DNA from: Dehalococcoidia bacterium UBA2979
GTDB lineage: Bacteria; Chloroflexota; Dehalococcoidia; UBA2979
Reading direction: 5' to 3'
DNA length: 22,931 nucleotides
NCBI GenBank assembly: GCA_002348225.1
Contig: DEAP01000040.1
Location: forward strand, 1-22,931
The position numbers and the translations under genes were made by a program. Every line of letters starts with the position of its first letter. Position 1 is the stretch's first letter. Positions 1 through 7,437 of the stretch are shown here, in pieces. The notes below the pieces were generated by a model. The model had not been told where the DNA came from and searched no databases. It was given only the letters and a program-made list of their open reading frames with translations.

Positions 1-558
1 GATGATCATGATGACCACGATCACCACGGACATGACCACTCAGGCGCAGATCCTCACTACTGGCTAGCACCTCTAAACGCAATTCAAATGGCTAATAACG
101 TTGCCGCTGAACTCAAGAGAATCGACCCTGAAAATGCTTCATACTACGAGGCAAATCTCGTGACATTTACTGAGGGCCTAGAAACACTGCAGGCTGAGCT
201 TGCTGAACTTGCTGAAGCAGTCCACGATGACGCATTCATTACGCTGCATGATGCCTGGTACTACTTCGCCGACGCATTCGACCTAAACTTGGTTGGTAGT
301 TTCGAACCAACTGGCGCTGAAGAACCAAGTCCGCGTTACTTGAAGAAACTTGCCGATACTGTCGAAGAACATGATGTACATGCAATTTTCTCAGAGCCAC
401 AGCTCTCAACTTCTTCGCTAAAGGGATTTGCGAGCGATTATGGTCTGGAAATAGCTGTCCTTGATCCGTTAGGTGGAGTAGATAGTCGTGACTCGTATCA
501 GGCTCTTCTTCGTTACAATATCGAGACCTTGGTTGAAACACTCGACCACGACCACTAG
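1..558 (+). CDS. znuA: Zinc ABC transporter substrate-binding protein, 5'-truncated by window edge
   Basis: The reading frame is open from base 1, so the gene starts before the window. The visible 185 residues begin in a His/Asp-rich stretch (many H and D in the first 13 residues), which in ZnuA/AdcA-type proteins is the metal-collecting loop. It is followed by D-P-H-Y-W-L-A-P, matching the family's DPHxWLDP metal-ligand motif. Further ligand regions are L-H-D-A-W-Y-Y-F-A (around 241-270) and L-D-P-L-G-G near the C terminus. The protein ends in H/D residues. It should bind zinc outside the membrane and deliver it to ZnuB; znuC follows after 25 bases and znuB after that. A manganese or iron role is possible for this superfamily, but the His-rich loop favours zinc. 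The family assignment is secure; the metal is inferred. Confidence 0.93.
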   Translation, partial: DDHDDHDHHGHDHSGADPHYWLAPLNAIQMANNVAAELKRIDPENASYYEANLVTFTEGLETLQAELAELAEAVHDDAFITLHDAWYYFADAFDLNLVGSFEPTGAEEPSPRYLKKLADTVEEHDVHAIFSEPQLSTSSLKGFASDYGLEIAVLDPLGGVDSRDSYQALLRYNIETLVETLDHDH

Positions 559-583
559 GCCTAGAGCAGCGAAAAGTAGATAA

Positions 584-1348
584 ATGACGTCGATAATCAG
601 CAACCCGACCGAAAACATCGTCGAATGCTGCGACCTCACGGTCGTTCGAGACTCGAAGGAAATTCTCTGCGAAGCGACGTGCTGCGTACCGAGAAATTCT
701 CTCACTTTTTTAGTGGGGGAGAATGGTTCAGGGAAAACAACTCTAGTCAAAACCATTCTCGGCCTGCTACCTAAGCACTCAGGGGATATCGCTATTTACT
801 CTGGGAAAGGCAAAGACTCAAACATGGTCACTGGTTATGTCCCGCAGGGAATTACCTTTCCAAAACAGTTACAGATGACGGTAACTGAGTATCTGCGTTA
901 CTCGTCCCAAGTAAAACTGGAAGATATTGAGGGTGTTCTCAATCGTGTGGACTTTCCTCAGACTCATTCCGAACACACCATTAATCAGCTTTCAGGGGGC
1001 CAACAACAAAAACTACTGCTCGCTGCTGAACTTGCCCGGTCACCTGAGGTGTTGTTCCTCGATGAGCCTCTATCCAACGTAGACGACTCGAGTGAAAAAC
1101 ATATTCTGGATGTCATTCTGGAAATAAAAAATAGTGGGGTGACTATCGTAATCATTACCCATGACTGGCAAATGGTATCTAAGTATGCCGACCACGTCAT
1201 ATGCCTAAATAAGAACTTTGCTTGCGACCAACAGGCCAGTTGCGTCTGCAAAAATTCACTCTCGACTGTAAATATCAAGCAAATACAAAAACTTACGCCC
1301 GACCCAGAGACGACCCATGACGGCTATTGCTACATAGATAACATATAG
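584..1348 (+). CDS. znuC: Zinc ABC transporter ATP-binding protein
   Basis: A 254-residue ABC ATPase that powers zinc import. Walker A is G-E-N-G-S-G-K-T-T (residues 45-53), the Q-loop is near residue 88, the signature L-S-G-G-Q is at 136-140, Walker B with the catalytic Glu is V-L-F-L-D-E-P (156-162), and the switch His is H193. The C-terminal part is Cys-rich (C-L-N-K-N-F-A-C, then further Cys), like the ZnuC-type ATPases that carry Cys/His after the H-loop. It lies 25 bases after the binding-protein gene and 26 bases before the permease gene, so the three form one operon. No strong Shine-Dalgarno is visible before the ATG at 584, so translation may be partly coupled. Confidence 0.93.
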   Translation: MTSIISNPTENIVECCDLTVVRDSKEILCEATCCVPRNSLTFLVGENGSGKTTLVKTILGLLPKHSGDIAIYSGKGKDSNMVTGYVPQGITFPKQLQMTVTEYLRYSSQVKLEDIEGVLNRVDFPQTHSEHTINQLSGGQQQKLLLAAELARSPEVLFLDEPLSNVDDSSEKHILDVILEIKNSGVTIVIITHDWQMVSKYADHVICLNKNFACDQQASCVCKNSLSTVNIKQIQKLTPDPETTHDGYCYIDNI

Positions 1349-1374
1349 TCATAGATATAGCCGATCGGTCTTAC

Positions 1375-2217
1375 ATGGATTTAATGTCTGAAATGTTTAC
1401 AACTCCGTTTATGCAGCGAGCGCTGATCGGTTCCCTCATGCTCGCAGTCATGCTGGGTCTGTTTGGTGTTTTCATGGTTCCGCGAAAACTCGGATTCATG
1501 GCTGATGGGGTGTCCCATGCGTCACTTCTTGGAATTGCCGTTGGAATTATGTTCGGTGGTGCACCACTACTGTGGGCTGCGCTAGTAGCTGCGTGCATTG
1601 GCATGGTGCTCGCAAAGATAGAAGATAACTCGCGCCTGACACTAGATAGTGTGGTCGGAATAGTTCTTGTCGGTGGCATGAGTTCTGCTGTAATACTAAT
1701 GTCGCTAACTCCAGGGTATAAACCAGAACTTGTTACGTACCTGTTCGGTAGTTTATTGAGTATCAGCTGGAACGATATCTACTTCCTGATAGGGTTCTTC
1801 GCAGTCACTCTGATCCTCTTCAAGCTGCAGTGGCGGACTCTAGTGCTAACCACCGTCCATGGGGAACTCTCGAGTGTCCTAGGGTTGCGGACATCTGCGG
1901 CAAAATATTTCTTGTTCGTCGGGACTTCAATTGCTCTCATCGCCGGTGTAAAGCTTCTCGGTGTCATACTTATCTCTGCCCTGCTCATCATCCCGTTCTC
2001 TGCCGCCAATCAAGCCACCCGCTCTCTGCGAAGCTCGCTTATCGTGACCGAATGCATTGCCATAGGGGGTACAATCGCTGGAATTATATGTTCGTACGTT
2101 TATGATCTACCGACGGGACCCGCAATCGCCCTGGTCTTCGTTGCACTGTTCCTCCTGTGTGTTATCGCCGGCAAAATTATTTCACGCCCTCTTCTGGCAC
2201 ACGAACACACCCAATAA
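1375..2217 (+). CDS. znuB: Zinc ABC transporter permease
   Basis: A 280-residue, strongly hydrophobic protein with about eight predicted membrane segments, typical of the ABC-3 (ZnuB/TroC) permease family. The stretch D-G-V-S-H-A-S-L-L-G-I-A near residues 43-54 matches the family's conserved D-x-(L/I/V)-SHA-x-x-GI motif. It forms the membrane channel for the binding protein and ATPase encoded just upstream. The first ATG (1375) is used here; a second in-frame ATG at 1384 would remove only three residues. It is the last gene of the zinc operon; an AT-rich gap of 209 bases separates it from the amino acid transporter. No Zur-type operator can be judged because the operon promoter lies outside the window. 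Confidence 0.92.
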   Translation: MDLMSEMFTTPFMQRALIGSLMLAVMLGLFGVFMVPRKLGFMADGVSHASLLGIAVGIMFGGAPLLWAALVAACIGMVLAKIEDNSRLTLDSVVGIVLVGGMSSAVILMSLTPGYKPELVTYLFGSLLSISWNDIYFLIGFFAVTLILFKLQWRTLVLTTVHGELSSVLGLRTSAAKYFLFVGTSIALIAGVKLLGVILISALLIIPFSAANQATRSLRSSLIVTECIAIGGTIAGIICSYVYDLPTGPAIALVFVALFLLCVIAGKIISRPLLAHEHTQ

Positions 2218-2352
2218 ATCCACCCAGTAATCAGCCACATAATCCCAAATTCAGGCCAATTAAGTGCATAAAATGTAATTAATTTTGCATATATTTTGAA
2301 AAAGTAAATATACGCCATTCTCATAGAAAAAAACTAGAATTGTAGAACGATT

Positions 2353-2392
2353 GTTAGCACAAAGTTAGCAACGTATTTTCGTGCAGTTAGCA
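2353..2392 (+). repeat. Three helically phased GTTAGCA direct repeats upstream of aapJ
   Basis: GTTAGCA occurs at 2353-2359, 2364-2370 and 2386-2392. The starts are spaced 11 and 22 bases apart, i.e. one and two helical turns, so all copies face the same side of the DNA. The array ends 34 bases before the ATG of aapJ and lies in the 209-base gap between the zinc and amino acid transporter genes (2218-2426). That gap is otherwise AT-rich and has no convincing gene. The layout suggests a binding site for a repeating regulator, but no known operator matches it. Confidence 0.5.
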
Positions 2393-2426
2393 GGAGTTGT
2401 TAACGGCAAAAGAAAGGAAAGAGGGC

Positions 2427-3524
2427 ATGAATATTTCATGGCTAAAGCGAGGGGTCCTTTTGGCAGTCCTTGCATTTGCATCACTCGCGGTAGTTGCTTG
2501 CTCCGATGATGATGACAGTGCAAGTGCAAGTACGGCTAACGGCGACTCTCACGAACACGCAGATACACTGCAAACCGTTAAGGACAGAGGTGTGTTGAAG
2601 TGTGGTATTTCTGGGTCACTCCCAGGGTTCAGCCAGCTTGAAGCTGACGGAAGCTACACCGGATTTGATGCTGATTACTGCCGAGCAGTGGCAGCAGCTG
2701 TATTCGGAGACTCCTCGAAGGTTGAATTCGTTGAGACAACAGGAGCGAACAGGTTCGAGACACTAGCGAGTGGCGAAGTAGATGTTTTGATTAGAAACAC
2801 CACTTGGACACTAAGTCGTGACTCAGACCTGAAGCAGTCCTTCGCAGCCCCAACGTTCTATGACGGACAGGGAATGATGGTAAAGGCTGATTCTCCGTTT
2901 CAGACTCTCGAAGACATGGATGGTGCAACCATCTGTGTAAACCAAGGAACAACTACAGAATTGAACCTTGCTTCGCAATTCCTGGAAAGAGGATTGACTT
3001 ACACGGCGCTTACATTCGAAACAACTGACTTGCTGCAGGAAGCATTCCTTGCAGGTCGATGTGACGGATGGACGACAGACAAGTCAGGTCTAGCATCGAG
3101 GCGTGGTGTCTATCCAGAAGGTCCTGACGCGCTCAGGATTCTAGCTGTGACTATGTCGAAAGAGCCTCTAGGGCCTCTAACACGACACGGTGATGATGAG
3201 TGGTTTGACATCGTTGCATGGGTGACTTTCGGAACATTCCAAGCGGAAGAACTTGGTGTAAGCAGTGCAAATGTTGACGCGCAAATTGCTAACCCAGACA
3301 GCGTAGCTGTTGCTCTAATGCTTGGTGTTGGTTACGACGGCGGAGACGTTACTGATATGGGTCTGGCAGTGGGTCCACAGTTCATGCAGGCTGTTCTAAA
3401 ACAAGTCGGTAACTATGGTGAAATTTACGAGAAAAACATTACTCCACTTGGACTCGAGAGAGAAGGTTCTCTGAACGCTCTTTGGACAAATGGTGGTCTA
3501 ATTTACTCTCCACCAATCCGATAG
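2427..3524 (+). CDS. aapJ: General L-amino acid ABC transporter substrate-binding lipoprotein (AapJ-like)
   Basis: A 365-residue periplasmic/extracytoplasmic binding protein. The start chosen is ATG 2427, which follows a purine-rich Shine-Dalgarno (AAAGGAAAGAGGG); an upstream TTG (2397) would put charged residues before the signal peptide. Residues 1-24 form a lipoprotein signal with lipobox V-V-A-C, so Cys25 should be lipid-anchored. A D/S-rich linker and a short His-containing stretch follow. The mature part carries the AapJ hallmark (E/S)-G-E-V-D-V-L-I-R-N-T-T-W-T-L-S-R-D and the D-Y-C-R-A-V-A-A-A motif near the N terminus. AapJ-type proteins bind a broad range of L-amino acids. The permease and ATPase genes follow on the same strand, separated by a strong hairpin. 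Confidence 0.93.
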   Translation: MNISWLKRGVLLAVLAFASLAVVACSDDDDSASASTANGDSHEHADTLQTVKDRGVLKCGISGSLPGFSQLEADGSYTGFDADYCRAVAAAVFGDSSKVEFVETTGANRFETLASGEVDVLIRNTTWTLSRDSDLKQSFAAPTFYDGQGMMVKADSPFQTLEDMDGATICVNQGTTTELNLASQFLERGLTYTALTFETTDLLQEAFLAGRCDGWTTDKSGLASRRGVYPEGPDALRILAVTMSKEPLGPLTRHGDDEWFDIVAWVTFGTFQAEELGVSSANVDAQIANPDSVAVALMLGVGYDGGDVTDMGLAVGPQFMQAVLKQVGNYGEIYEKNITPLGLEREGSLNALWTNGGLIYSPPIR

Positions 3525-3571
3525 TTTGACTTGGTCAGAGACATCACTGACTTAAGCGACTGAAATTTGGG

Positions 3572-3610
3572 CCGACTATATTGCCTGTATCTAGCGGGCA
3601 ATATAGTCGG
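3572..3610 (+). terminator. 14-bp perfect hairpin between aapJ and aapQ (partial terminator or mRNA-stabilising stem)
   Basis: CCGACTATATTGCC (3572-3585) pairs perfectly with GGCAATATAGTCGG (3597-3610) around an 11-base loop. No clear U-run follows (TTCCTCATAT), so it is not a classic intrinsic terminator. Such stems after the binding-protein gene are common in ABC import operons; they protect the upstream mRNA or allow only partial read-through, giving more binding protein than permease. That role is inference. Confidence 0.7.
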
Positions 3611-3664
3611 TTCCTCATATAAAATAGCTAACGAAAATCCTATCCGGGACGAGATCATCAACTA

Positions 3665-4900
3665 ATGAGTAACCTAGTTTCCTTCTGGTATCGCTCTTTC
3701 TACCGGAGAACAATTATTCAGGGCGCAGTTATTTTGTTGGTGGTGCTGGTTGGCCTTGCCTTGATAGAGCAAGTATCCAATATAGAAAATGTACACTCCC
3801 CGCGCTTTTCGTCTTCCATCCCTTTTATAACGTTTGATTTTCTCGATGCACGTGCTGGAATAGACCTCTCACACGGTCTGATCTTTGACATCGATAGTAA
3901 TGACAGCCGTATGGACGCAATCCTTAATGGTGCATGGAATACCATACGACTGGCTGTGGTACTTATCGTATTTGCCAGTCTCCTAGGCTTACTTATTGGT
4001 GTAGGCCGACTCTCCGATTTTTATTTGATTCAGAAAGCATGCACTATATACGTAGAAGTATTGCGTAATATTCCAGCACTCCTTCAGATATACATCTGGT
4101 ACACCGTCGTCTGGTTTATCACGCCGCCTATCGCGGAAGCGGCTCATATTAATATAAGTTTCTTTGGGGCCAATATCTTGACAGACGCGGTCATTGTTTC
4201 GAATAAGGGTCTGGCTATCCCATGGTTTGTTCGAGAGTCACAGCTTGGACTCTGGTTTTTATTGGGTTTTATCGCCTTGGTAATTTCGTTGATCGTCAGA
4301 AGATTCCTGCAAAAACGCCAAGATGAGCTTGGCGGAAATCAAGGAACAAATCGCTACCCTGCTCTGATATTTTTTGGAGCGTTGATTCTTGCATACGTGG
4401 GTCTTGGTGCCCCGTTCACGACAGAAACTTCGTCAATCGTCAGTTCAGGTGCTGCTGGCGCAATAAAAAATTATGGCGGCGGAATGGTCATCACCGGAGA
4501 ATTCCTCGCAATAGTAGTGGCACTTGGATTTTATACGGCTTCGTTCATTTCGGAGATAGTTCGAGGGAGTATTCTCGCGCTACCCGCCGGGCAGACTGAA
4601 GCAGCTAAAGCTCTCGGTCTTTCAGCCTACCAAAGGCTGACGCTGATAATACTGCCGCAAGCGCTGCGAACGATGATTCCACCACTTGGGAATCAATACA
4701 TAAATATGACTAAAAACACTAGTATCGCAGTAGCTATCGGATTTTCTGATGTCGTCTTTGCGACAAGGACGATTTCAAACAATGCAGGCCATAGTTTGGA
4801 AATTTTTACAACGCTACTCGTTTTGTATCTACTGATGGCGCTAGTTATCTCATCCATAATGAACAGTCTGAACTGGTACGTTCAGCGATCTGGCATATAG
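3665..4900 (+). CDS. aapQ: General L-amino acid ABC transporter permease (AapQ-like)
   Basis: A 411-residue inner-membrane permease of the polar amino acid (HisMQ) family, at the ~400-residue size typical of AapQ rather than the ~220-residue short permeases. The N-terminal hydrophobic segment is followed by an extracytoplasmic loop (about residues 30-75). The hallmark L-R-N-I-P-A-L-L-Q-I-Y-I-W-Y is present. The cytoplasmic EAA loop that contacts the ATPase reads E-A-A-K-A-L-G-L-S, followed by L-P-Q-A-L-R-T-M-I-P-P-L-G-N-Q. It should pair with AapM as a heterodimer. The 18-base gap to aapM and shared strand indicate co-transcription. Only a weak ribosome site (GGGACGAG, somewhat distant) precedes the ATG. 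Confidence 0.93.
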   Translation: MSNLVSFWYRSFYRRTIIQGAVILLVVLVGLALIEQVSNIENVHSPRFSSSIPFITFDFLDARAGIDLSHGLIFDIDSNDSRMDAILNGAWNTIRLAVVLIVFASLLGLLIGVGRLSDFYLIQKACTIYVEVLRNIPALLQIYIWYTVVWFITPPIAEAAHINISFFGANILTDAVIVSNKGLAIPWFVRESQLGLWFLLGFIALVISLIVRRFLQKRQDELGGNQGTNRYPALIFFGALILAYVGLGAPFTTETSSIVSSGAAGAIKNYGGGMVITGEFLAIVVALGFYTASFISEIVRGSILALPAGQTEAAKALGLSAYQRLTLIILPQALRTMIPPLGNQYINMTKNTSIAVAIGFSDVVFATRTISNNAGHSLEIFTTLLVLYLLMALVISSIMNSLNWYVQRSGI

Positions 4901-4918
4901 AGGGGAGGAGTTCTAATC

Positions 4919-6133
4919 ATGGCCGAAACACCTCAGCCTCGAGCGTCTTTGCTGGCTCGTATACAACACGGCTACCGTGAATCGGATGCTAGTGCTCAGC
5001 TATTCAAAACTAAAACACACACCGTTATCACGATCATCTCGGCAATAACCGCGATATGGGTATTAGTTACTTTGACTAACTGGATGTTCAACGCAGAGTG
5101 GCAAGTTATTCTGGACAAGCGACGGCCATTCTTAGTGGGGAAATTCCCTGCTGACCAGATGTGGCGAATATGGCCAGGGGTATGGATATTCGGGGCACTC
5201 CTCGGACTTTCTTCCGGTCTCTGGATGCGACCGGGGAAAAACACCGCCATTACCATAGCGGCCGGCATCGCGATACTTTCATTCTTGTTAGTGGAGCTAG
5301 ATTCGACCGCCATCAACCTCGCGCTGATTTTACTGTTGGCGCTCGCCGGCTACGTTGTCGCAGTACGAGCTCAAGACTCTCCATCAGTTCGGTCTCTGAT
5401 TTCAAGAGTAACCGTAGCAACTTGGGTCCTACTTATACCATTTATGATCATCCTTCTATTCGTCGGAGACGCACCTCCTACCAGTTACTGGGGCGGTATT
5501 TTTGTTAACGTCATGCTCGCTGCGATTGCAATTGTGGTCGGTACTCCGGTGGCAGTCTTTCTTTCCCTGGGACGATCTCTTGATGGATACCCCGCAATTC
5601 GAATTGCGTCGACCGCCTTCATCGAAGTTGTTCGGGGTGCACCGCTTATCGCCTGGCTTTTCATGGGCCGTTTTGTACTGCCGTTTATTCTTCCAAGTTG
5701 GTTCGGAATGAATGAAGCCGACGTGATATTTAGAACTATGATCGTTCTCATCTTATTCAACGCAGCTTATACAGCCGAGGTAATCCGCGGCGGTCTACAG
5801 GCCATACCCAAGGGACAATATGAGGCGGCTGATTCCCTTGGATTGGGTTACTTCCAAACCCTGCGTGCGATCTCATTGCCGCAAGCCTTTAGAGCGGTCC
5901 TCCCGTCCCTGATTAATCAATACATTGGATTATTTAAAGACACGACGCTTGTGTACCTAATTAGTGTTGTCGATGTTCTCGAAGTCGGCCGAAAGGCCTT
6001 CAATGAATTAGATTACACAGGTACTGCGCTTGAAGTCCTCGTCTTCGTAGGGTTTATTTTCTGGTTAGTCACATTCTCGATGTCAGCGATTAGCAGACGC
6101 GTTGAAGCGAACATGGGACTCGGTAGTCGGTAA
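4919..6133 (+). CDS. aapM: General L-amino acid ABC transporter permease (AapM-like)
   Basis: A 404-residue permease, the partner of AapQ. The hydrophilic first ~35 residues are followed by several membrane segments and then the HisMQ-type core. The conserved I-E-V-V-R-G-A-P-L-I-A-W-L-F-M and the EAA loop E-A-A-D-S-L-G-L-G, followed by L-P-Q-A-F-R-A-V-L-P, fit AapM. The ATG at 4919 has a very strong Shine-Dalgarno (AGGGGAGGAG) in the 18-base gap after aapQ. It lies 19 bases before the aapP start. Confidence 0.93.
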   Translation: MAETPQPRASLLARIQHGYRESDASAQLFKTKTHTVITIISAITAIWVLVTLTNWMFNAEWQVILDKRRPFLVGKFPADQMWRIWPGVWIFGALLGLSSGLWMRPGKNTAITIAAGIAILSFLLVELDSTAINLALILLLALAGYVVAVRAQDSPSVRSLISRVTVATWVLLIPFMIILLFVGDAPPTSYWGGIFVNVMLAAIAIVVGTPVAVFLSLGRSLDGYPAIRIASTAFIEVVRGAPLIAWLFMGRFVLPFILPSWFGMNEADVIFRTMIVLILFNAAYTAEVIRGGLQAIPKGQYEAADSLGLGYFQTLRAISLPQAFRAVLPSLINQYIGLFKDTTLVYLISVVDVLEVGRKAFNELDYTGTALEVLVFVGFIFWLVTFSMSAISRRVEANMGLGSR

Positions 6134-6152
6134 AAGTACATTGGAGCGACAA

Positions 6153-6902
6153 ATGACAAATTCAGAACCAAATCAAGCAATAATCCAAGCTCGAGATGTC
6201 GAAAAATGGTTTGGCAATTTTGCGGCCTTGAAGGGAGTATCGGCTGATATCCAAGAGGGCGAAGTAGTCGTGGTACTCGGTCCTTCAGGATCTGGGAAAT
6301 CGACATTTATCCGCTGTATTAACCAACTGGAGGAACATGAGGTTGGAACTATTATTGTTGACGGCATCGAAATAAATGATGACTCCCGTAATCTACAGAA
6401 GATCAGGTCTGAAGTGGGCATGGTGTTTCAACAGTTCAACTTATTCCCGCACCTCTCGGTGCTGGACAATGTCGCACTGGCTCCAAGAAAAGTAAAGAAA
6501 ATGCCTAAGGCCGAAGCAGAAGAACTGGCAATGGCAGGTCTCACTCGAGTCGGTATTCCCGAGCAGGCTGAAAAGTTCCCAACACAGCTATCTGGTGGAC
6601 AGCAGCAGAGGGTAGCTATAGCAAGGGCACTGGCAATGCAGCCGAAAATAATGCTATTTGACGAACCTACTTCCGCCCTAGATCCCGAAATGATCAAAGA
6701 AGTCTTGGACGTGATGCGTGAGCTAGCCGAGTCAGGAATGACTATGATCGTGGTTACACACGAGATGGGATTTGCGAAAGAAGTCGCGGATAGGTTCCTC
6801 TTCTTCGCGGAAGGATTGATAGTGGAGGAGGGCACACCGGACCATTTCTTCAATAATCCGCAAGAAGAGCGGACTAAGCTGTTTCTATCACAGATACTCT
6901 AG
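6153..6902 (+). CDS. aapP: General L-amino acid ABC transporter ATP-binding protein (AapP-like)
   Basis: A 249-residue ATPase driving amino acid import. Walker A G-P-S-G-S-G-K-S-T is at 43-51, the Q-loop at V-F-Q-Q-F-N-L-F-P-H, L-S-G-G-Q at 146-150, Walker B L-F-D-E-P at 168-172, and the switch His at H203 (T-H-E-M). This is the polar amino acid ATPase pattern (GlnQ/HisP/AapP). The start chosen is ATG 6153, which has GGAG eight bases upstream; an open upstream TTG at 6102 would overlap aapM and add residues unlike the family. It is the last gene of the aap operon. Its stop lies 13 bases from the stop of the convergent phosphatase gene, with no strong terminator between, only a 5-bp stem at 6915-6928. 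Confidence 0.94.
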   Translation: MTNSEPNQAIIQARDVEKWFGNFAALKGVSADIQEGEVVVVLGPSGSGKSTFIRCINQLEEHEVGTIIVDGIEINDDSRNLQKIRSEVGMVFQQFNLFPHLSVLDNVALAPRKVKKMPKAEAEELAMAGLTRVGIPEQAEKFPTQLSGGQQQRVAIARALAMQPKIMLFDEPTSALDPEMIKEVLDVMRELAESGMTMIVVTHEMGFAKEVADRFLFFAEGLIVEEGTPDHFFNNPQEERTKLFLSQIL

Positions 6903-6915
6903 AGCGATATTCAAA

Positions 6916-7431
6916 CTAGGAGTCTAGTGTCTTCCGAAATGTGAGTAGGAATTTCTGCTGTTTTGCGGTTTCAAACTGCCCGCCTGCCGCACGCACGGCA
7001 TCTATAGCATCCTGATCTGGTAGACCAATCATCGCCAGCACTGAAATTGCGAATAGGCCGGACCGCCCGATCCCTGCCCGACAGTGCGCAACAACTATAT
7101 GACCTCGCTCAACATGGTCTACACAATTGCGAACTATATCTCCGAACACGGAGATATTCTGCGGTGTGGAAAAATCGCTTATTGGGAGATGGTAATAATC
7201 TCCCGGGAATTGATCGGATTCTAGATATTCGTGGTACTCGGGAGAATAACGGACTGTTTCTACAGTTTCAGACAAATTGACAAGCATTGACACTTTTTCA
7301 CGCTCCACAGCGGCTTGCCACTCCCCGAAATCACTTCCTTCACTACCTGGCATTTGGGAAATTAGTAGACTACCAGCTATATCGCTCGGTAAATCCACGG
7401 ATCTCCCAAGAACTGAATTATTTGTCGGCAC
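6916..7431 (-). CDS. Dual-specificity / tyrosine phosphatase-like protein
   Basis: A 171-residue cysteine phosphatase. The P-loop H-C-R-A-G-I-G-R-S-G gives the C-x5-R signature with nucleophile Cys117 and Arg123. D86 in P-I-S-D-F-S-T-P sits where the general acid of the DSP family is found (D-x-x-x-P). The fold should be a compact DSP (CDKN3/KAP-like) that hydrolyses a phosphate ester on protein or a small molecule; the substrate cannot be read from the sequence. The start is a GTG at 7431, only six bases after the stop of the upstream selenoprotein gene and with no clear Shine-Dalgarno, so translation is probably coupled to it. That coupling links the phosphatase to the GrdB-like reductase and CoA transferase. 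Confidence 0.85.
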   Translation of the reverse strand: MPTNNSVLGRSVDLPSDIAGSLLISQMPGSEGSDFGEWQAAVEREKVSMLVNLSETVETVRYSPEYHEYLESDQFPGDYYHLPISDFSTPQNISVFGDIVRNCVDHVERGHIVVAHCRAGIGRSGLFAISVLAMIGLPDQDAIDAVRAAGGQFETAKQQKFLLTFRKTLDS

Positions 7432-7437
7432 GGTGAA

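Noticed and set aside
2264..2290. Imperfect palindrome TGCATAAAAT...ATTTTGCA between znuB and aapJ
   Set aside because: The arms need gaps to pair and the region is AT-rich, so it is not distinguishable from chance and does not match a Zur box.
2397..2426. TTG start for aapJ
   Set aside because: It would place lysine- and glutamate-rich residues before the lipoprotein signal, and the Shine-Dalgarno points to ATG 2427.
6102..6152. TTG start for aapP overlapping aapM
   Set aside because: The extra 17 residues are not family-like, and GGAG precedes ATG 6153.
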